Source: Verrucomicrobiia bacterium DG1235
GTDB lineage: Bacteria > Verrucomicrobiota > Verrucomicrobiia > Opitutales > Opitutaceae
Direction: 5' to 3'
Assembly (NCBI GenBank): GCA_000155695.1
Contig: DS990592.1
Location: forward strand, 878,784-942,783
DNA: 64,000 nucleotides
Shown piece by piece: positions 18,894-28,286 of the stretch; the first letter of the stretch is position 1, and each line of letters starts with the position of its first letter. The notes beneath the pieces were generated by a model. That model was given only the letters and a program-made list of their open reading frames with translations. It had not been told where the DNA came from and ran no database searches. Made by a program: the position numbers and the translations under genes.

Positions 18894-19850
18894 CTATTTG
18901 ACTGGCAAAATCTTACCGTCCTCGTCGTAGAAGATCTCCTTGACCTTCACGTTGCGCAGATGATTCACCCCATTGGAAATCTCGCAATCGTGGTGGAAGA
19001 GGTACCACTTGCCCTTGAACTCCAAGATAGAGTGGTGAGTCGTCCAGCCGAGAACCGGCTCGAGAATGCGGCCGCCGTAGGTGAATGGGCCGTACGGATT
19101 ATCGCCGATCGCGTAGCAAAGGTAGTGCGTGTCGCCCGTTGAGTAGGAAAAGTAGTACTTGCCTTCGTGCTTGTGCATCCAGGCTGCCTCGAAAAAGCGA
19201 CGGTCATGGTCGCTGGCCTTCAGAAGCTCTCCGTCTTCGTCGACTATCTGGATCTCGCGCGGCTTTTCCGCGAACTCCTTCATGTCCTCGGTCAACTTGC
19301 TGACGACCGGCAGGAGAGCAGGCGCGTCTCCTTCCGGCTCCTTGCCATTCGGATCGTAAGTCTCTCCCTGCCAATTCTGCAACTGGCCGCCCCAAATACC
19401 GCCAAAGTACATGTACGCCTCGTCGTCATCGTCAACGAAGGTCGCCGGATCGATGCTGAAGCTCCCCTTCATCGGCTGAGGCTCAGCCGTGAATGGTCCT
19501 TCCGGACGATCGCCCACCGCTACGCCAATGCGGAATATGCCATCCGCGGCGCGAGCTGGGAAGTAAAGGTAGTACTTGCCGTTTTTCGTAGCCGCATCAG
19601 GCGCCCAAAGCTGTTTGCTCACCCACGGAATGTCCTTCATATCCAGGGCTACGCCGTGGTCGGTGACATCGCCGCCGATCTCATCAAGCGAGAAAACATG
19701 GTAATCCACCATATCGTATTGATCGCCATTGTCATTAGTCGGCTGATCGGTCTCGCGGTCGTGAGACGGATAAATGTAAACCTTGCCATCGAAGACGTGA
19801 GCGGACGGGTCGGCTGTGTACGTATGAGTTATGAGGGGTTTGTCTGACAT
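18894..19850 (-). CDS. Glycoside hydrolase family 43 enzyme (xylosidase/arabinofuranosidase type)
   Basis: The ATG at 19850 (MSDKPLITHTYTADPSAHVF) is preferred because the family motif begins right after it. The protein is 318 residues without a signal peptide. GH43 five-bladed propeller motifs include the catalytic-base Asp in TADPSAHVFDGKVYIYPSHD, WAPDAATKNGKYYLYFPA, SIDPATFVDDDDEAYMYFGG and the acid-bearing FFEAAWMHKHEGKYYFSYST. These cytoplasmic enzymes trim xylo- or arabino-oligosaccharides. Exact specificity is not readable. It converges on the esterase gene. Confidence 0.9.
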   Translation of the reverse strand: MSDKPLITHTYTADPSAHVFDGKVYIYPSHDRETDQPTNDNGDQYDMVDYHVFSLDEIGGDVTDHGVALDMKDIPWVSKQLWAPDAATKNGKYYLYFPARAADGIFRIGVAVGDRPEGPFTAEPQPMKGSFSIDPATFVDDDDEAYMYFGGIWGGQLQNWQGETYDPNGKEPEGDAPALLPVVSKLTEDMKEFAEKPREIQIVDEDGELLKASDHDRRFFEAAWMHKHEGKYYFSYSTGDTHYLCYAIGDNPYGPFTYGGRILEPVLGWTTHHSILEFKGKWYLFHHDCEISNGVNHLRNVKVKEIFYDEDGKILPVK

Positions 19851-20038
19851 GTGATTTCTAGCGTTCGGCGTCTGTATACTCCTTAAAGAAACGGGCTTTG
19901 TAGCCCCACCTAAAACAGTGGCAAGCGTCAATCGAGCTGCACGTTGATACAATCAGATTGCCATCTGCGACCTTTGTTTTTGCTCTCGCTATAGGTCCCC
20001 AAACGCCCCCTCCGGTCAGGTTTCCCCGAAAAACACAC

Positions 20039-22396
20039 GTGAAAAGCAAGTCACTATACCGCGCGATTATCGTTCTTCTTATCGTTTCGACCCTCACCTG
20101 CAATCTCGTCATGATCACCTTCTTGACGCGTTTCTTCTACGGCGATCTCAAAGTGGAGAATCCCGCCACCCTATTCCGCGTCGTCAGCTCGCTCGGCACC
20201 TCGGGGCAATTGAGCTACCCGGACTACCAGGCGATCGACCAACGAGTCGACGCCATCGACCTGCTCGGTGCGGTCATGCCCAAACGGGGCGAATCAGCCT
20301 TTATCGGAGACGAGGTCTATTGGCTGGACGTCGCCTGGGCGACTGGCTCCTTTCCGTCCCTCATCGGCAGCGACGGTCTCCAGGGCGGACGCTTTTTCAA
20401 TGCTCAGGATGACCGAACAGACGCGGGGAAGGTCGCCCTCGTAAACCAAACAACTTGGAACAAGTTCCGACCCAACCAGCCATTCGACTTCGGGCAGCAA
20501 GTCTACATCAAGGGAACAGCATTCGAAATTGTCGGCGTGGTCGAAAACAGTTTCCCCTATCTTGATTCCCTTGCGGAGATCGAAGTTTGGCTGCCCGCGC
20601 GCCAAAACCCGGACGCCTGGGAGTACGAGATCGACGACTACCAGGAGTACCAACTTCTCGCCCGAGCAGATCCGGCCCAGCAAGTCGTAGCCAACCACCA
20701 AATTAACGTAGCCCTCGAAGACCTAGACGAACGGCTCGGATATACCTACACCGCTGAGCTGCTCAATGAATCCGAATTTCGAATACGCCTAAACTCCGGA
20801 ATGCACCGCCTCTTCGTCGCTTTGCTGGCCGTTACCGCCCTGCTCTTTGTTCTAGGAATCGTCAATCAACTCCTAATGCTGGTCACCCGCAGCGTCGCAA
20901 TCGGAGCAGACCTCAAGATCATGGTCGCGCTCGGAGCCAAGTCCAAACACGTGCTCTCTCGATTTGCCCGAGGCTTCGCCGTCGTTCTCTTCGTCGCCAT
21001 TCTGGCCGTGGCAGCCTGTTCGATCGCTATTCTCCAGCTCTACAATTCAACCTGGGGAGGCAACTACGGAGCAATTCCCCTCGCCCGACTCCTCGAGCCC
21101 GTTCCTCTCGCGTTGATGTGCGGCATGACGCTCTTGCTGATCGTCCTGCACGTCGGCTTCCCATTATTCATGTACCTGTTTCGTGGCGAAAGCCTCGTGG
21201 TTCGAGATCGAGCTGCGGGCTCACGATTCTCAATGAAGCATAAGCTCTCGCTTGCGGGAGTGACACTGCAGATCGGCATCGTCGCAGTCACCGTTCTTGG
21301 CAGCGGAGCCTTTCTCCAGTCCCTACGCAAGGAAGGCTCCGTCAAGGCAGGCCCATTTAACTCACAACTAGTCTTGGTCGAGATCGCTCTCGCGTCCAAA
21401 AACGTCGAATACGGTCCCCAATTCCGAGCCCGAATCGAAGCCATCAAAGCCGGACTCTTCGATCTGGGAGGCGTCGACGCCGCCGGCATGAGCGACGCCC
21501 TTCCCCTCCATCGCGGTGGCTGGGCTCGAGCGCTACGAGAAGGCGAGCCCATTTCAAAAGAACCAGACTGGATCGCCTTCAATTTCGTCACGCCAGACTA
21601 TTTCGAAACAGTCGGACTGAACTTCGTCAAAGGCCGAAACGCCACTCTCGACGAAGCCGTCGGCTGGCCGCACAAAAACTTCGTCGTAAACCAGGCCTTC
21701 GTCGACAAATATTACCCAAGCGAGGAACCGATCGGCCGCAAAATCGCGCCCTGGGAAGGGGATGGCGGCTACAGCCCCATCGTTGGCGTAGTCGAAAACG
21801 AGCTCATGTCGCTCGACGGCGACGCGCCGCCCTGCATCTACGTGCCATTCTACCGCGAGCGGGGAATCCTAACTCTGCGCCTGAGCGATCCGTCTCTGCG
21901 CTACACGCACCTTGAAGCCATCGAAGAGCGGATCCGCTCCGTGGACGCGGAAGCAATCATCGTAAACATCGATACCGTTGACAGTATCTGGCGAGACGCC
22001 CTCGCCTCCTCTCGCCTTGGATTTTACATACTCCTCTTTCTCAGCGGCATAGGACTCGCTCTCTCGATGAGCGGTGCCTTCGGGTACCAAACCTACATGA
22101 TGATGCTCAGAGAAAGAGAATTCGCCATCAGACACTCGCTTGGCCAGTCGACGCGAGAGATGTACTGGACAGAGGTCAGGCGAGGAATGTGGATGGCCCT
22201 CGGAGGACTCGCCCTGGGATTCATCGCCTTTTTTGCCGGCCTCCGCGCATTCGGAGCCTACTTTTTCAACTTGAACATTCCAGTCGCGAGCAGCGGATTC
22301 ATTGCCCTACTGTTGATCGGCGCCTTTTTATCAGTCCTCTTGCTCGCCAGCTCGGCAGCCACTCGACCAAAACTCGCTTTATTAATGAGAGAGTAA
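20039..22396 (+). CDS. MacB/FtsX-type ABC permease, orphan (no ATPase nearby)
   Basis: The GTG at 20039 (VKSKSLYRAIIVLLIVSTLT) is chosen as start because the residues upstream of it do not resemble a membrane protein. The protein (about 785 residues) has an N-terminal helix, a MacB-type periplasmic domain (LSYPDYQAIDQRVDAIDLLG) and an FtsX domain with three helices. A second periplasmic domain (VTPDYFETVGLNFVKGRNAT, VVNQAFVDKYYPSEEPIGRK) and a second FtsX domain at the C-terminus follow. The duplicated architecture resembles ADOP-type permeases. No ATP-binding subunit is adjacent. The substrate is unknown, and lipoprotein or peptide extrusion is the family precedent. Confidence 0.85.
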   Translation: MKSKSLYRAIIVLLIVSTLTCNLVMITFLTRFFYGDLKVENPATLFRVVSSLGTSGQLSYPDYQAIDQRVDAIDLLGAVMPKRGESAFIGDEVYWLDVAWATGSFPSLIGSDGLQGGRFFNAQDDRTDAGKVALVNQTTWNKFRPNQPFDFGQQVYIKGTAFEIVGVVENSFPYLDSLAEIEVWLPARQNPDAWEYEIDDYQEYQLLARADPAQQVVANHQINVALEDLDERLGYTYTAELLNESEFRIRLNSGMHRLFVALLAVTALLFVLGIVNQLLMLVTRSVAIGADLKIMVALGAKSKHVLSRFARGFAVVLFVAILAVAACSIAILQLYNSTWGGNYGAIPLARLLEPVPLALMCGMTLLLIVLHVGFPLFMYLFRGESLVVRDRAAGSRFSMKHKLSLAGVTLQIGIVAVTVLGSGAFLQSLRKEGSVKAGPFNSQLVLVEIALASKNVEYGPQFRARIEAIKAGLFDLGGVDAAGMSDALPLHRGGWARALREGEPISKEPDWIAFNFVTPDYFETVGLNFVKGRNATLDEAVGWPHKNFVVNQAFVDKYYPSEEPIGRKIAPWEGDGGYSPIVGVVENELMSLDGDAPPCIYVPFYRERGILTLRLSDPSLRYTHLEAIEERIRSVDAEAIIVNIDTVDSIWRDALASSRLGFYILLFLSGIGLALSMSGAFGYQTYMMMLREREFAIRHSLGQSTREMYWTEVRRGMWMALGGLALGFIAFFAGLRAFGAYFFNLNIPVASSGFIALLLIGAFLSVLLLASSAATRPKLALLMRE

Positions 22397-22526
22397 GAGC
22401 AGGCTAGCCTTTGTCCGCGCCCAGTGGCATTGTCTCTTTCTCCCAGCCCGCTGATAGCCAAATCCTCATTCAAAAAGGCATTGCTTCGAGGTGCAATTGT
22501 GTAAGCATTCCCACCGATCCCTCCTA

Positions 22527-24632
22527 ATGCTCTCCCCATCCTCTAATTCTTCAATTGTCGCGCGCGTTGAAATGCTACTCCTCTGGGGAGTCGTTTCAGT
22601 CTTTTGCGGCGGTCTTTGGGGGCAAGCAAGCGATCAAGACGACCTGCAATCCGAGCTCATATCGCTCGAGGAGCTGAAGGACGCCCCAGCTATTATCTCC
22701 TCCCGGCTTGAGTCTCAGGTTTTCAACGCTCCGACCGGATCTTTTGTCTTTGACGAGAAAGACATCGCCGATCTCCCAGTCGACTCCATCCCGGAAATGC
22801 TACGCTACGCCCCGGGGGTACACATCATTCGTCCAAGCAACGGCATCTGGGGCCTCGGTGTCAGGGGCTTGAATTCGCGCTTCTTTAATAGAGCTCTCTT
22901 CACCGTCGACGAACAGAACGTCTACGCTACCATTTTCGCCGGACTCTTCGGCAGTCAGCACGACCTCCTCATGGAAGACGTCGCGTCCGTAGAAGTAGCC
23001 TACGGACCCGGCGGAGGGACCTGGGACAACAACGCCGTCAACGGCATGGTAAACGTCCGCATGAAAACGGCGTTCGAGACCGAAGGAAGCCTCCTTCGAG
23101 TCAATCTTGGCACTGAGAATCGAGGACTTGCAGCCCGCCTAGGCTGGGCCATCGACGACTCCACCTCCGCCCGCGTCTACATGAAAGCTGGCCAGCGCGA
23201 TTCGAGCATTACCCGCTTCCCCTACGAAAACGATTGGGACACTGCCCGCGCAGGATTCAGAATAGACCACCGCCCGACTTCGCACGATCTCATTAGCATT
23301 TCCGGAGAAGCCTTCTATTCAGATCTTGGATACGCATACAACCTAGCCGATTTCGATACGGGCGACCTCACGTTCATGACGAAAAACGAGCGCTTGAGCG
23401 GGGCCAACGCCCAGCTCAAGTGGACGCGCAACGTATCCAACGATAGCTCATACTCCGTCAGGAGCTGGTTCGGCTATTCCGACCTCGATGCAGCCTACGC
23501 CGCCTTTGGCATTTGGACTGGCGGCATCGAAGCCAGAGGGAAAATGCAAATCAGCGACCGACACGCCTTCAGCGCCAATATCGGAGCCGCCTACGACGAG
23601 GAGCACACATCATCCACAGACGCGTCAGACTTTACAGGCGACGTGCTCAACAGCTTCGTCGCGTATTCAGGTTTTCAGGACGAATGGCAAATCATTCCCG
23701 ATAAAATGAAATTTTCTTGGGGCATCGACTTTCGCTACGATGACAGGAGCAAAGAAACCACTGTGTCTCCAAATGCCCGGGTCATATACGAGTTGAGCGA
23801 CCACAGCCGAATCTGGTTCTCCTATTCGCAAGCCAATCGAAATCCACCGGTATCCCTCAGCGTTATCGACAGCCTACGAAGCGGCAAAGCTCTTGATGCT
23901 CCGATAAACATTCCCACTCAATCCGGATTGCTCACGGTAGAACACAGCTTAAGCGACGCAAAATCCAACACCTTGCTCGACACCGAAAGACTCGACGCCT
24001 TCGAAGCGGGTTATCGAGTCGCCTTCGGCAATGAGAAAGGAAGCTTCACGCTGAACGCCTTCTCATACCAGTACGACGAACTCATCGCTCGCATCGGAGT
24101 CAGCCAATCTCTCGAGCTCAGCACTCCCACCCCCTACGTCAAGATCATGGGAGCTTACGAGAACCTCCTGGAAGGCGACGCATACGGCTTCGAAGCCAGC
24201 CTAGACTGGAAACTGTCAGAACGGCACAGAGCGCGACTCAATTACTCTCGCTTGTTCGACAGCTTCTCCTCCCTCATCGAAACTGACGACCCATTTATCG
24301 CAGCGTCGATCGACTTTTCCATCGAGGAGTTCGACAAAAGCGCTCCGCAACACCTAGCTTCCCTGTACCTATCCTCTGAAATCGCGGATGATTGGAATTT
24401 GGATACAGGTTTTCGCTACTCCAGCGGATATGACTTCGCGAAAGGCTACCAGCCAAACATTTTCCAACTCGACACCCGCCTCTCTTGGCAAAAATCGGAG
24501 TCGCTTCGACTCTCTCTTGTAGGACGTAATCTTCTAGACCCGAGAACGCAGGAGGCCCGCCTCAAGGACTTCTTTGGTCATTGGACGGAGGTAAAGCGTG
24601 AGGTGTACCTGGAAGTAACTGCGCAATTCTAG
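22527..24632 (+). CDS. TonB-dependent outer-membrane receptor
   Basis: The ATG at 22527 gives MLSPSSNSSIVARVEMLLLW and a plausible signal peptide ending at GLWGQA. A GTG at 22491 and an ATG at 22572 are alternatives. The plug domain is clear (DLPVDSIPEMLRYAPGVHII, WGLGVRGLNSRFFNRALFTV, EVAYGPGGGTWDNNAVNGMV). The barrel ends with the aromatic-terminated strand KREVYLEVTAQF. It lacks the LSPFEV motif of the large receptor downstream. It is followed after 14 bases by a YfiR gene and then a hybrid kinase, so it may import or sense a ligand for that signalling pair. Confidence 0.9.
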   Translation: MLSPSSNSSIVARVEMLLLWGVVSVFCGGLWGQASDQDDLQSELISLEELKDAPAIISSRLESQVFNAPTGSFVFDEKDIADLPVDSIPEMLRYAPGVHIIRPSNGIWGLGVRGLNSRFFNRALFTVDEQNVYATIFAGLFGSQHDLLMEDVASVEVAYGPGGGTWDNNAVNGMVNVRMKTAFETEGSLLRVNLGTENRGLAARLGWAIDDSTSARVYMKAGQRDSSITRFPYENDWDTARAGFRIDHRPTSHDLISISGEAFYSDLGYAYNLADFDTGDLTFMTKNERLSGANAQLKWTRNVSNDSSYSVRSWFGYSDLDAAYAAFGIWTGGIEARGKMQISDRHAFSANIGAAYDEEHTSSTDASDFTGDVLNSFVAYSGFQDEWQIIPDKMKFSWGIDFRYDDRSKETTVSPNARVIYELSDHSRIWFSYSQANRNPPVSLSVIDSLRSGKALDAPINIPTQSGLLTVEHSLSDAKSNTLLDTERLDAFEAGYRVAFGNEKGSFTLNAFSYQYDELIARIGVSQSLELSTPTPYVKIMGAYENLLEGDAYGFEASLDWKLSERHRARLNYSRLFDSFSSLIETDDPFIAASIDFSIEEFDKSAPQHLASLYLSSEIADDWNLDTGFRYSSGYDFAKGYQPNIFQLDTRLSWQKSESLRLSLVGRNLLDPRTQEARLKDFFGHWTEVKREVYLEVTAQF

Positions 24633-24646
24633 CTGACAAAAAAAGA

Positions 24647-25186
24647 ATGCGCTTTCCCCACAATAAACTTCTGGCAATCTTCGCGGCCGCGATCCTCGCG
24701 TTGCTTGCAATGCCTGGCAAAGTCCAGGCTCAGACGCTCCAAATTGATTCTTCCACCGCTAACTGGATCGAAGGGTTCACCGATTTCGTACGTTGGGCCG
24801 AAAGTGGCAAACCCGAGCAGATCACTATTGGAATTGTTTCGTCGCCCGAAGTCGCCCGTTACCTGACCCGCAGGGTAGATTCACGCGAGGGCAACCCAGA
24901 GCTGAGAGTCGTGAACATCAATCCAAGCGACTCGTTTGAAGAAATAGATATCCTCTTCGTCGGGAGCGGGCTCAAATCCCAATGGGATGAAATCAATAGA
25001 AAATGCGCCCAAAATGAAATCCTCAGCATTTCTGCCCAGGATGGCTTTGTCCAAGCTGGCGGCTGCGTAGAGTTTGTTGTAAGAAAAAACCGACTACGAT
25101 TCTACATCAATAGAGAGAACCTACGACACTGCGGTATCGAAATAAGCTCAAAGCTGCTAGAGCTCGCTCTTGAGCCCAAGAAATGA
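24647..25186 (+). CDS. YfiR/HmsC-family periplasmic protein (DUF4154)
   Basis: This 179-residue protein has a signal peptide (FAAAILALLAMPGKVQAQ). The DUF4154 pattern includes FTDFVRWAESGKPEQITIGI near the N-terminus, IDILFVGSGLKSQW, ILSISAQDGFVQAGGCVEFV and the C-terminal RLRFYINRENLRHCGIEISS. In Pseudomonas, YfiR is a periplasmic repressor of the CHASE8-HAMP-GGDEF enzyme YfiN. Here its stop overlaps the start of a kinase with the same kind of sensor region, so it probably controls that kinase. Confidence 0.88.
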   Translation: MRFPHNKLLAIFAAAILALLAMPGKVQAQTLQIDSSTANWIEGFTDFVRWAESGKPEQITIGIVSSPEVARYLTRRVDSREGNPELRVVNINPSDSFEEIDILFVGSGLKSQWDEINRKCAQNEILSISAQDGFVQAGGCVEFVVRKNRLRFYINRENLRHCGIEISSKLLELALEPKK

Positions 25187-27177
25187 TCAGCCTAGGAAAG
25201 TTAAAGACCGCATTATGCGAGCTGTCGATCTCCTCCAAGGTCGTTGCCATATGCGCCCTCACGAGTTTTGTAACGCTTACCTCCCTGTGCACCATCGCCG
25301 TCGTTCGCGACTGGCGCGAATTCAAAGACCGCAAGCTCAGTTCTTTAAGCACCATCTCCGACATAATCGCGAGCAATAGTCAGGCGGCACTTCGTTTTAA
25401 GGACCCCAGCACTGCCAACGAACACCTAGCATCACTTCGTCACGAGTCTGACATTCTTCAAGTCGTTCTTTTCGACGAAAACGGCGAGCTCTTCGCGAAA
25501 TACTCTAAGTCGCAAAAAAGGCCGGCGCTTGCCGCTCCCATGTCAGAAGAAGTCGCATGGAATCAGGATTCCATTCTCTACTCTCGCTTCGTCCGGCTCG
25601 GAGAACAACAGGTGGGAGCGCTCGTAATAGAAACGGATACTCGCCCCTTCACCGATCTCGTGTACCGTAGCATACTAGCCAGCGTCACGCTGCTTATAGG
25701 AGGGATGGCTATCTCTATCTTTCTGGCCTGGAGAATGCAGCGCTTGATCGCCCAGCCCATCAAGGACCTAGATCTCATCGCAAAAGACGTCAAAAACACA
25801 GATGACTACTCGAAAAGGGCCGAAAAGAGATTCAGAGACGAGGTAGGCTCGCTCGTGGATAGCTTCAACTCCATGCTCGATAAGATTAGCGAGCGAGACA
25901 CCTCTCTTCGCGAGGTGAACATAAACCTAGAAAAACTGGTCGAGCAACGAACTAAGGATCTCAGAATCCAGAACCTCGCCCTGCAGGAAGCCATGGAAAC
26001 AGCTAACGCTGCTTCGAAAGCCAAAACTGAATTCCTAGCGACCACCAGCCACGAACTACGCACTCCCCTGAATCCAATAATTGGATACGTTGAGAAAATA
26101 CAACGCGCTCAGCCGAATGGACCCCACTCGAACGACCTGCGATTGATAAAGCAATCCGCCGAACAGCTGCTTCGCCTCATAGAGGATATTCTCGATTTCA
26201 GTCGAATTGAAAGCGGAACACTAAAGCTAGAGAACGACCAAATAGATGTGGAGGAACTCTGCGAAAGCGTAGTGAAACTTCTCAGCGAACAGGCTGAACA
26301 GAAAGGACTCGATCTAAACTACAGCTTCAACGAGAATCGCGAGCTAGGTATGCCTGAAAAGGATATATCGATCGATGCTGGCCGCTTACGGCAGGTGCTG
26401 CTCAACCTTACAAACAACGCCATCAAATTTACCAACGAGGGATCGGTTACCATAAAGTGCTCCCTTAATCATGATCCAAGCGAAAAGGCAGACCTCATCA
26501 TAGAGGTGATCGACACTGGAATAGGCATCGACTCGCAGGACCAGGACAAGCTCTTCAAACCCTTCTCTCAACTTGATTCGTCATGGACTCGCGAATACGG
26601 CGGCATGGGGCTTGGTTTGGCTATTTGCCAACGCATCGTAAAGGCCATGGGCGGGCGCCTCACCTGCTTCTCGGAAATAGGGCGCGGCAGCCGATTTTCA
26701 GCGCAAATACCGGTAGAACTGTCCGAACGAATAATCGAATCCACGAAGCAGAGACCTCAAAAATCATTTTCGCTCGTTACCGAGGCAAGAATACTTCTAG
26801 TCGAAGACGAGCCGGTTAATCGCGAACTTATGGACTCTCTTTTGTCTAGCTTGGGCCACAAGGTATCCGTCGCAACGAACGGACTAGAGGCAGTCGAATG
26901 CGCGAGCGAGACGATATTCGACTTCATCCTTCTGGATATCAGTATGCCAAAGCTCGATGGATTTGGCGCCGCCAAACGAGTCCGAGCCCTGCAGAATCAA
27001 AACGCTAACACGCCTATTGTTGCAATGACAGCGCACGTCACATCCGAGGATAAAGACAGCTGCTTCCAGGCCGGAATGAACGACTACCTATCCAAGCCCA
27101 TTTCATTCACAAAACTAAAGGGCGTGCTGGCAAAATGGCTTGAGCGCAAAGCGGTCAACCAACAAGCAGGAGATTAG
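25183..27177 (+). CDS. Membrane hybrid histidine kinase with CHASE8-like sensor, HAMP and receiver
   Basis: The ATG overlaps the YfiR stop by 4 bases (ATGA), indicating translational coupling. The 664-residue protein has helix 1 (about 17-37), a CHASE8-like periplasmic domain (ISDIIASNSQAALRFKDPST, ILQVVLFDENGELFAKYSKS), helix 2 (about 155-178) and HAMP (about 180-232). HisKA has FLATTSHELRTPLNPIIGYV, HATPase has EYGGMGLGLAICQRIVKAMG, and the C-terminal receiver has DFILLDISMPKLDGFGAAKR and NDYLSKPISF. All catalytic motifs are intact. Phosphorelay output is likely to a separate protein not in this window. Confidence 0.93.
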   Translation: MISLGKLKTALCELSISSKVVAICALTSFVTLTSLCTIAVVRDWREFKDRKLSSLSTISDIIASNSQAALRFKDPSTANEHLASLRHESDILQVVLFDENGELFAKYSKSQKRPALAAPMSEEVAWNQDSILYSRFVRLGEQQVGALVIETDTRPFTDLVYRSILASVTLLIGGMAISIFLAWRMQRLIAQPIKDLDLIAKDVKNTDDYSKRAEKRFRDEVGSLVDSFNSMLDKISERDTSLREVNINLEKLVEQRTKDLRIQNLALQEAMETANAASKAKTEFLATTSHELRTPLNPIIGYVEKIQRAQPNGPHSNDLRLIKQSAEQLLRLIEDILDFSRIESGTLKLENDQIDVEELCESVVKLLSEQAEQKGLDLNYSFNENRELGMPEKDISIDAGRLRQVLLNLTNNAIKFTNEGSVTIKCSLNHDPSEKADLIIEVIDTGIGIDSQDQDKLFKPFSQLDSSWTREYGGMGLGLAICQRIVKAMGGRLTCFSEIGRGSRFSAQIPVELSERIIESTKQRPQKSFSLVTEARILLVEDEPVNRELMDSLLSSLGHKVSVATNGLEAVECASETIFDFILLDISMPKLDGFGAAKRVRALQNQNANTPIVAMTAHVTSEDKDSCFQAGMNDYLSKPISFTKLKGVLAKWLERKAVNQQAGD

Positions 27178-28286
27178 CCTTTCAAGCCAACGCCAAGGCC
27201 ACCTGTCTAATCCAATACGATTGTAGGTTAAAAAAACTACATTGTGATGAGATTTCCATTTTGGTCAAAAATGGTGGACCTACCACAAGCCGCGAAGCGA
27301 TGAATTTCTACGATTCTCTTTTCTGATCGTATCAAGAGACTCGGCGCCAATTTCTCAAATTAATTGAGAGTTACTATCATATGTGGCTCTTGCATTAATA
27401 GCGAAATGTTGCATCGACTTGCAGCTCGGCGATGCCGACACCTTTTGAGCACAAGCGAATCCGCCGTTCTCGACTGTCCCCTTTTTTAGACAGGGCTCAT
27501 CTGCTGAAACAAGCTGGCGACTCGTATTCTAACGGTCGTTTGTGATCCACAAAAAACTCTCGGTGTACACTAAATCATAGATTTAACGATGTATCACCAT
27601 GGTGAATACCCGATGTTTTTAGAAAAAGATGACTACTAAGACCTGACTCCAAAGAATCTTTCCTAATCTTATACGAAGACTGAATCAGTTGATTAAATAC
27701 ATGACCTAAGTAATTGACTCCCATAATTTTATGAATCCTGTAAACGCATCCTATTCTTCGTTCTATAGGTAGAGCCCTTTCTAGAGGCTTCACTGCACTC
27801 TCTAGGTTGACCGTCTTATATCATTTTACCTATTATTCAAAATATCAGTTTCTTTGCCACGGCCGGTTGACTTACCCGGCTTCACATACCCAATATCAAA
27901 CGACGCCTAGCCCAGCGCCTAACGACTACAAACTACCCAGCTGCCCCTCTTGCGACCAATCGTGCATTCGTGCGTACACTGATTGGTACGAGTCGATGCA
28001 TTCTAGTATTTTGTATTCAAACTTTGGTGTCTCAACCGACTCCTTATAAAACTACAAACTACCCTGCCGCCCTCCTCTAAAACTTGGAGTATCGCCCTGA
28101 TACATCCCTCCATCGTGCTGTCTCCACGCACACGCGCTCATGTGTCGTCTGCGTTTCCCGAAGCTCAAGCGCGAACGCGTTTACCAACCCGACCAGCGAG
28201 GCTCTTCCCGACCTCTCCTGGGACTGGCAGTTAGCGTCTGTTACGCCTGTGGCGCCTTTTTTCGTACATAAATCAACTAGAACCTA
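27178..28286 (+). other. Long intergenic region upstream of the large TonB receptor
   Basis: About 1.1 kb lies without a supported gene and is AT-richer than its neighbours. It holds a 12-bp palindrome TCACCATGGTGA (27594-27605). It also holds two copies of a 21-base direct repeat of the form CTACAAACTACCC-GC-GCCC (27926-27946 and 28052-28072), 126 bases apart. The promoter of the receptor gene should lie here. No riboswitch was recognised. Confidence 0.5.

Noticed and set aside
27256-27274. Hairpin CCATTTT/AAAATGG after the hybrid kinase as a terminator
   Set aside because: The stem is short and AT-rich and no T-run follows.
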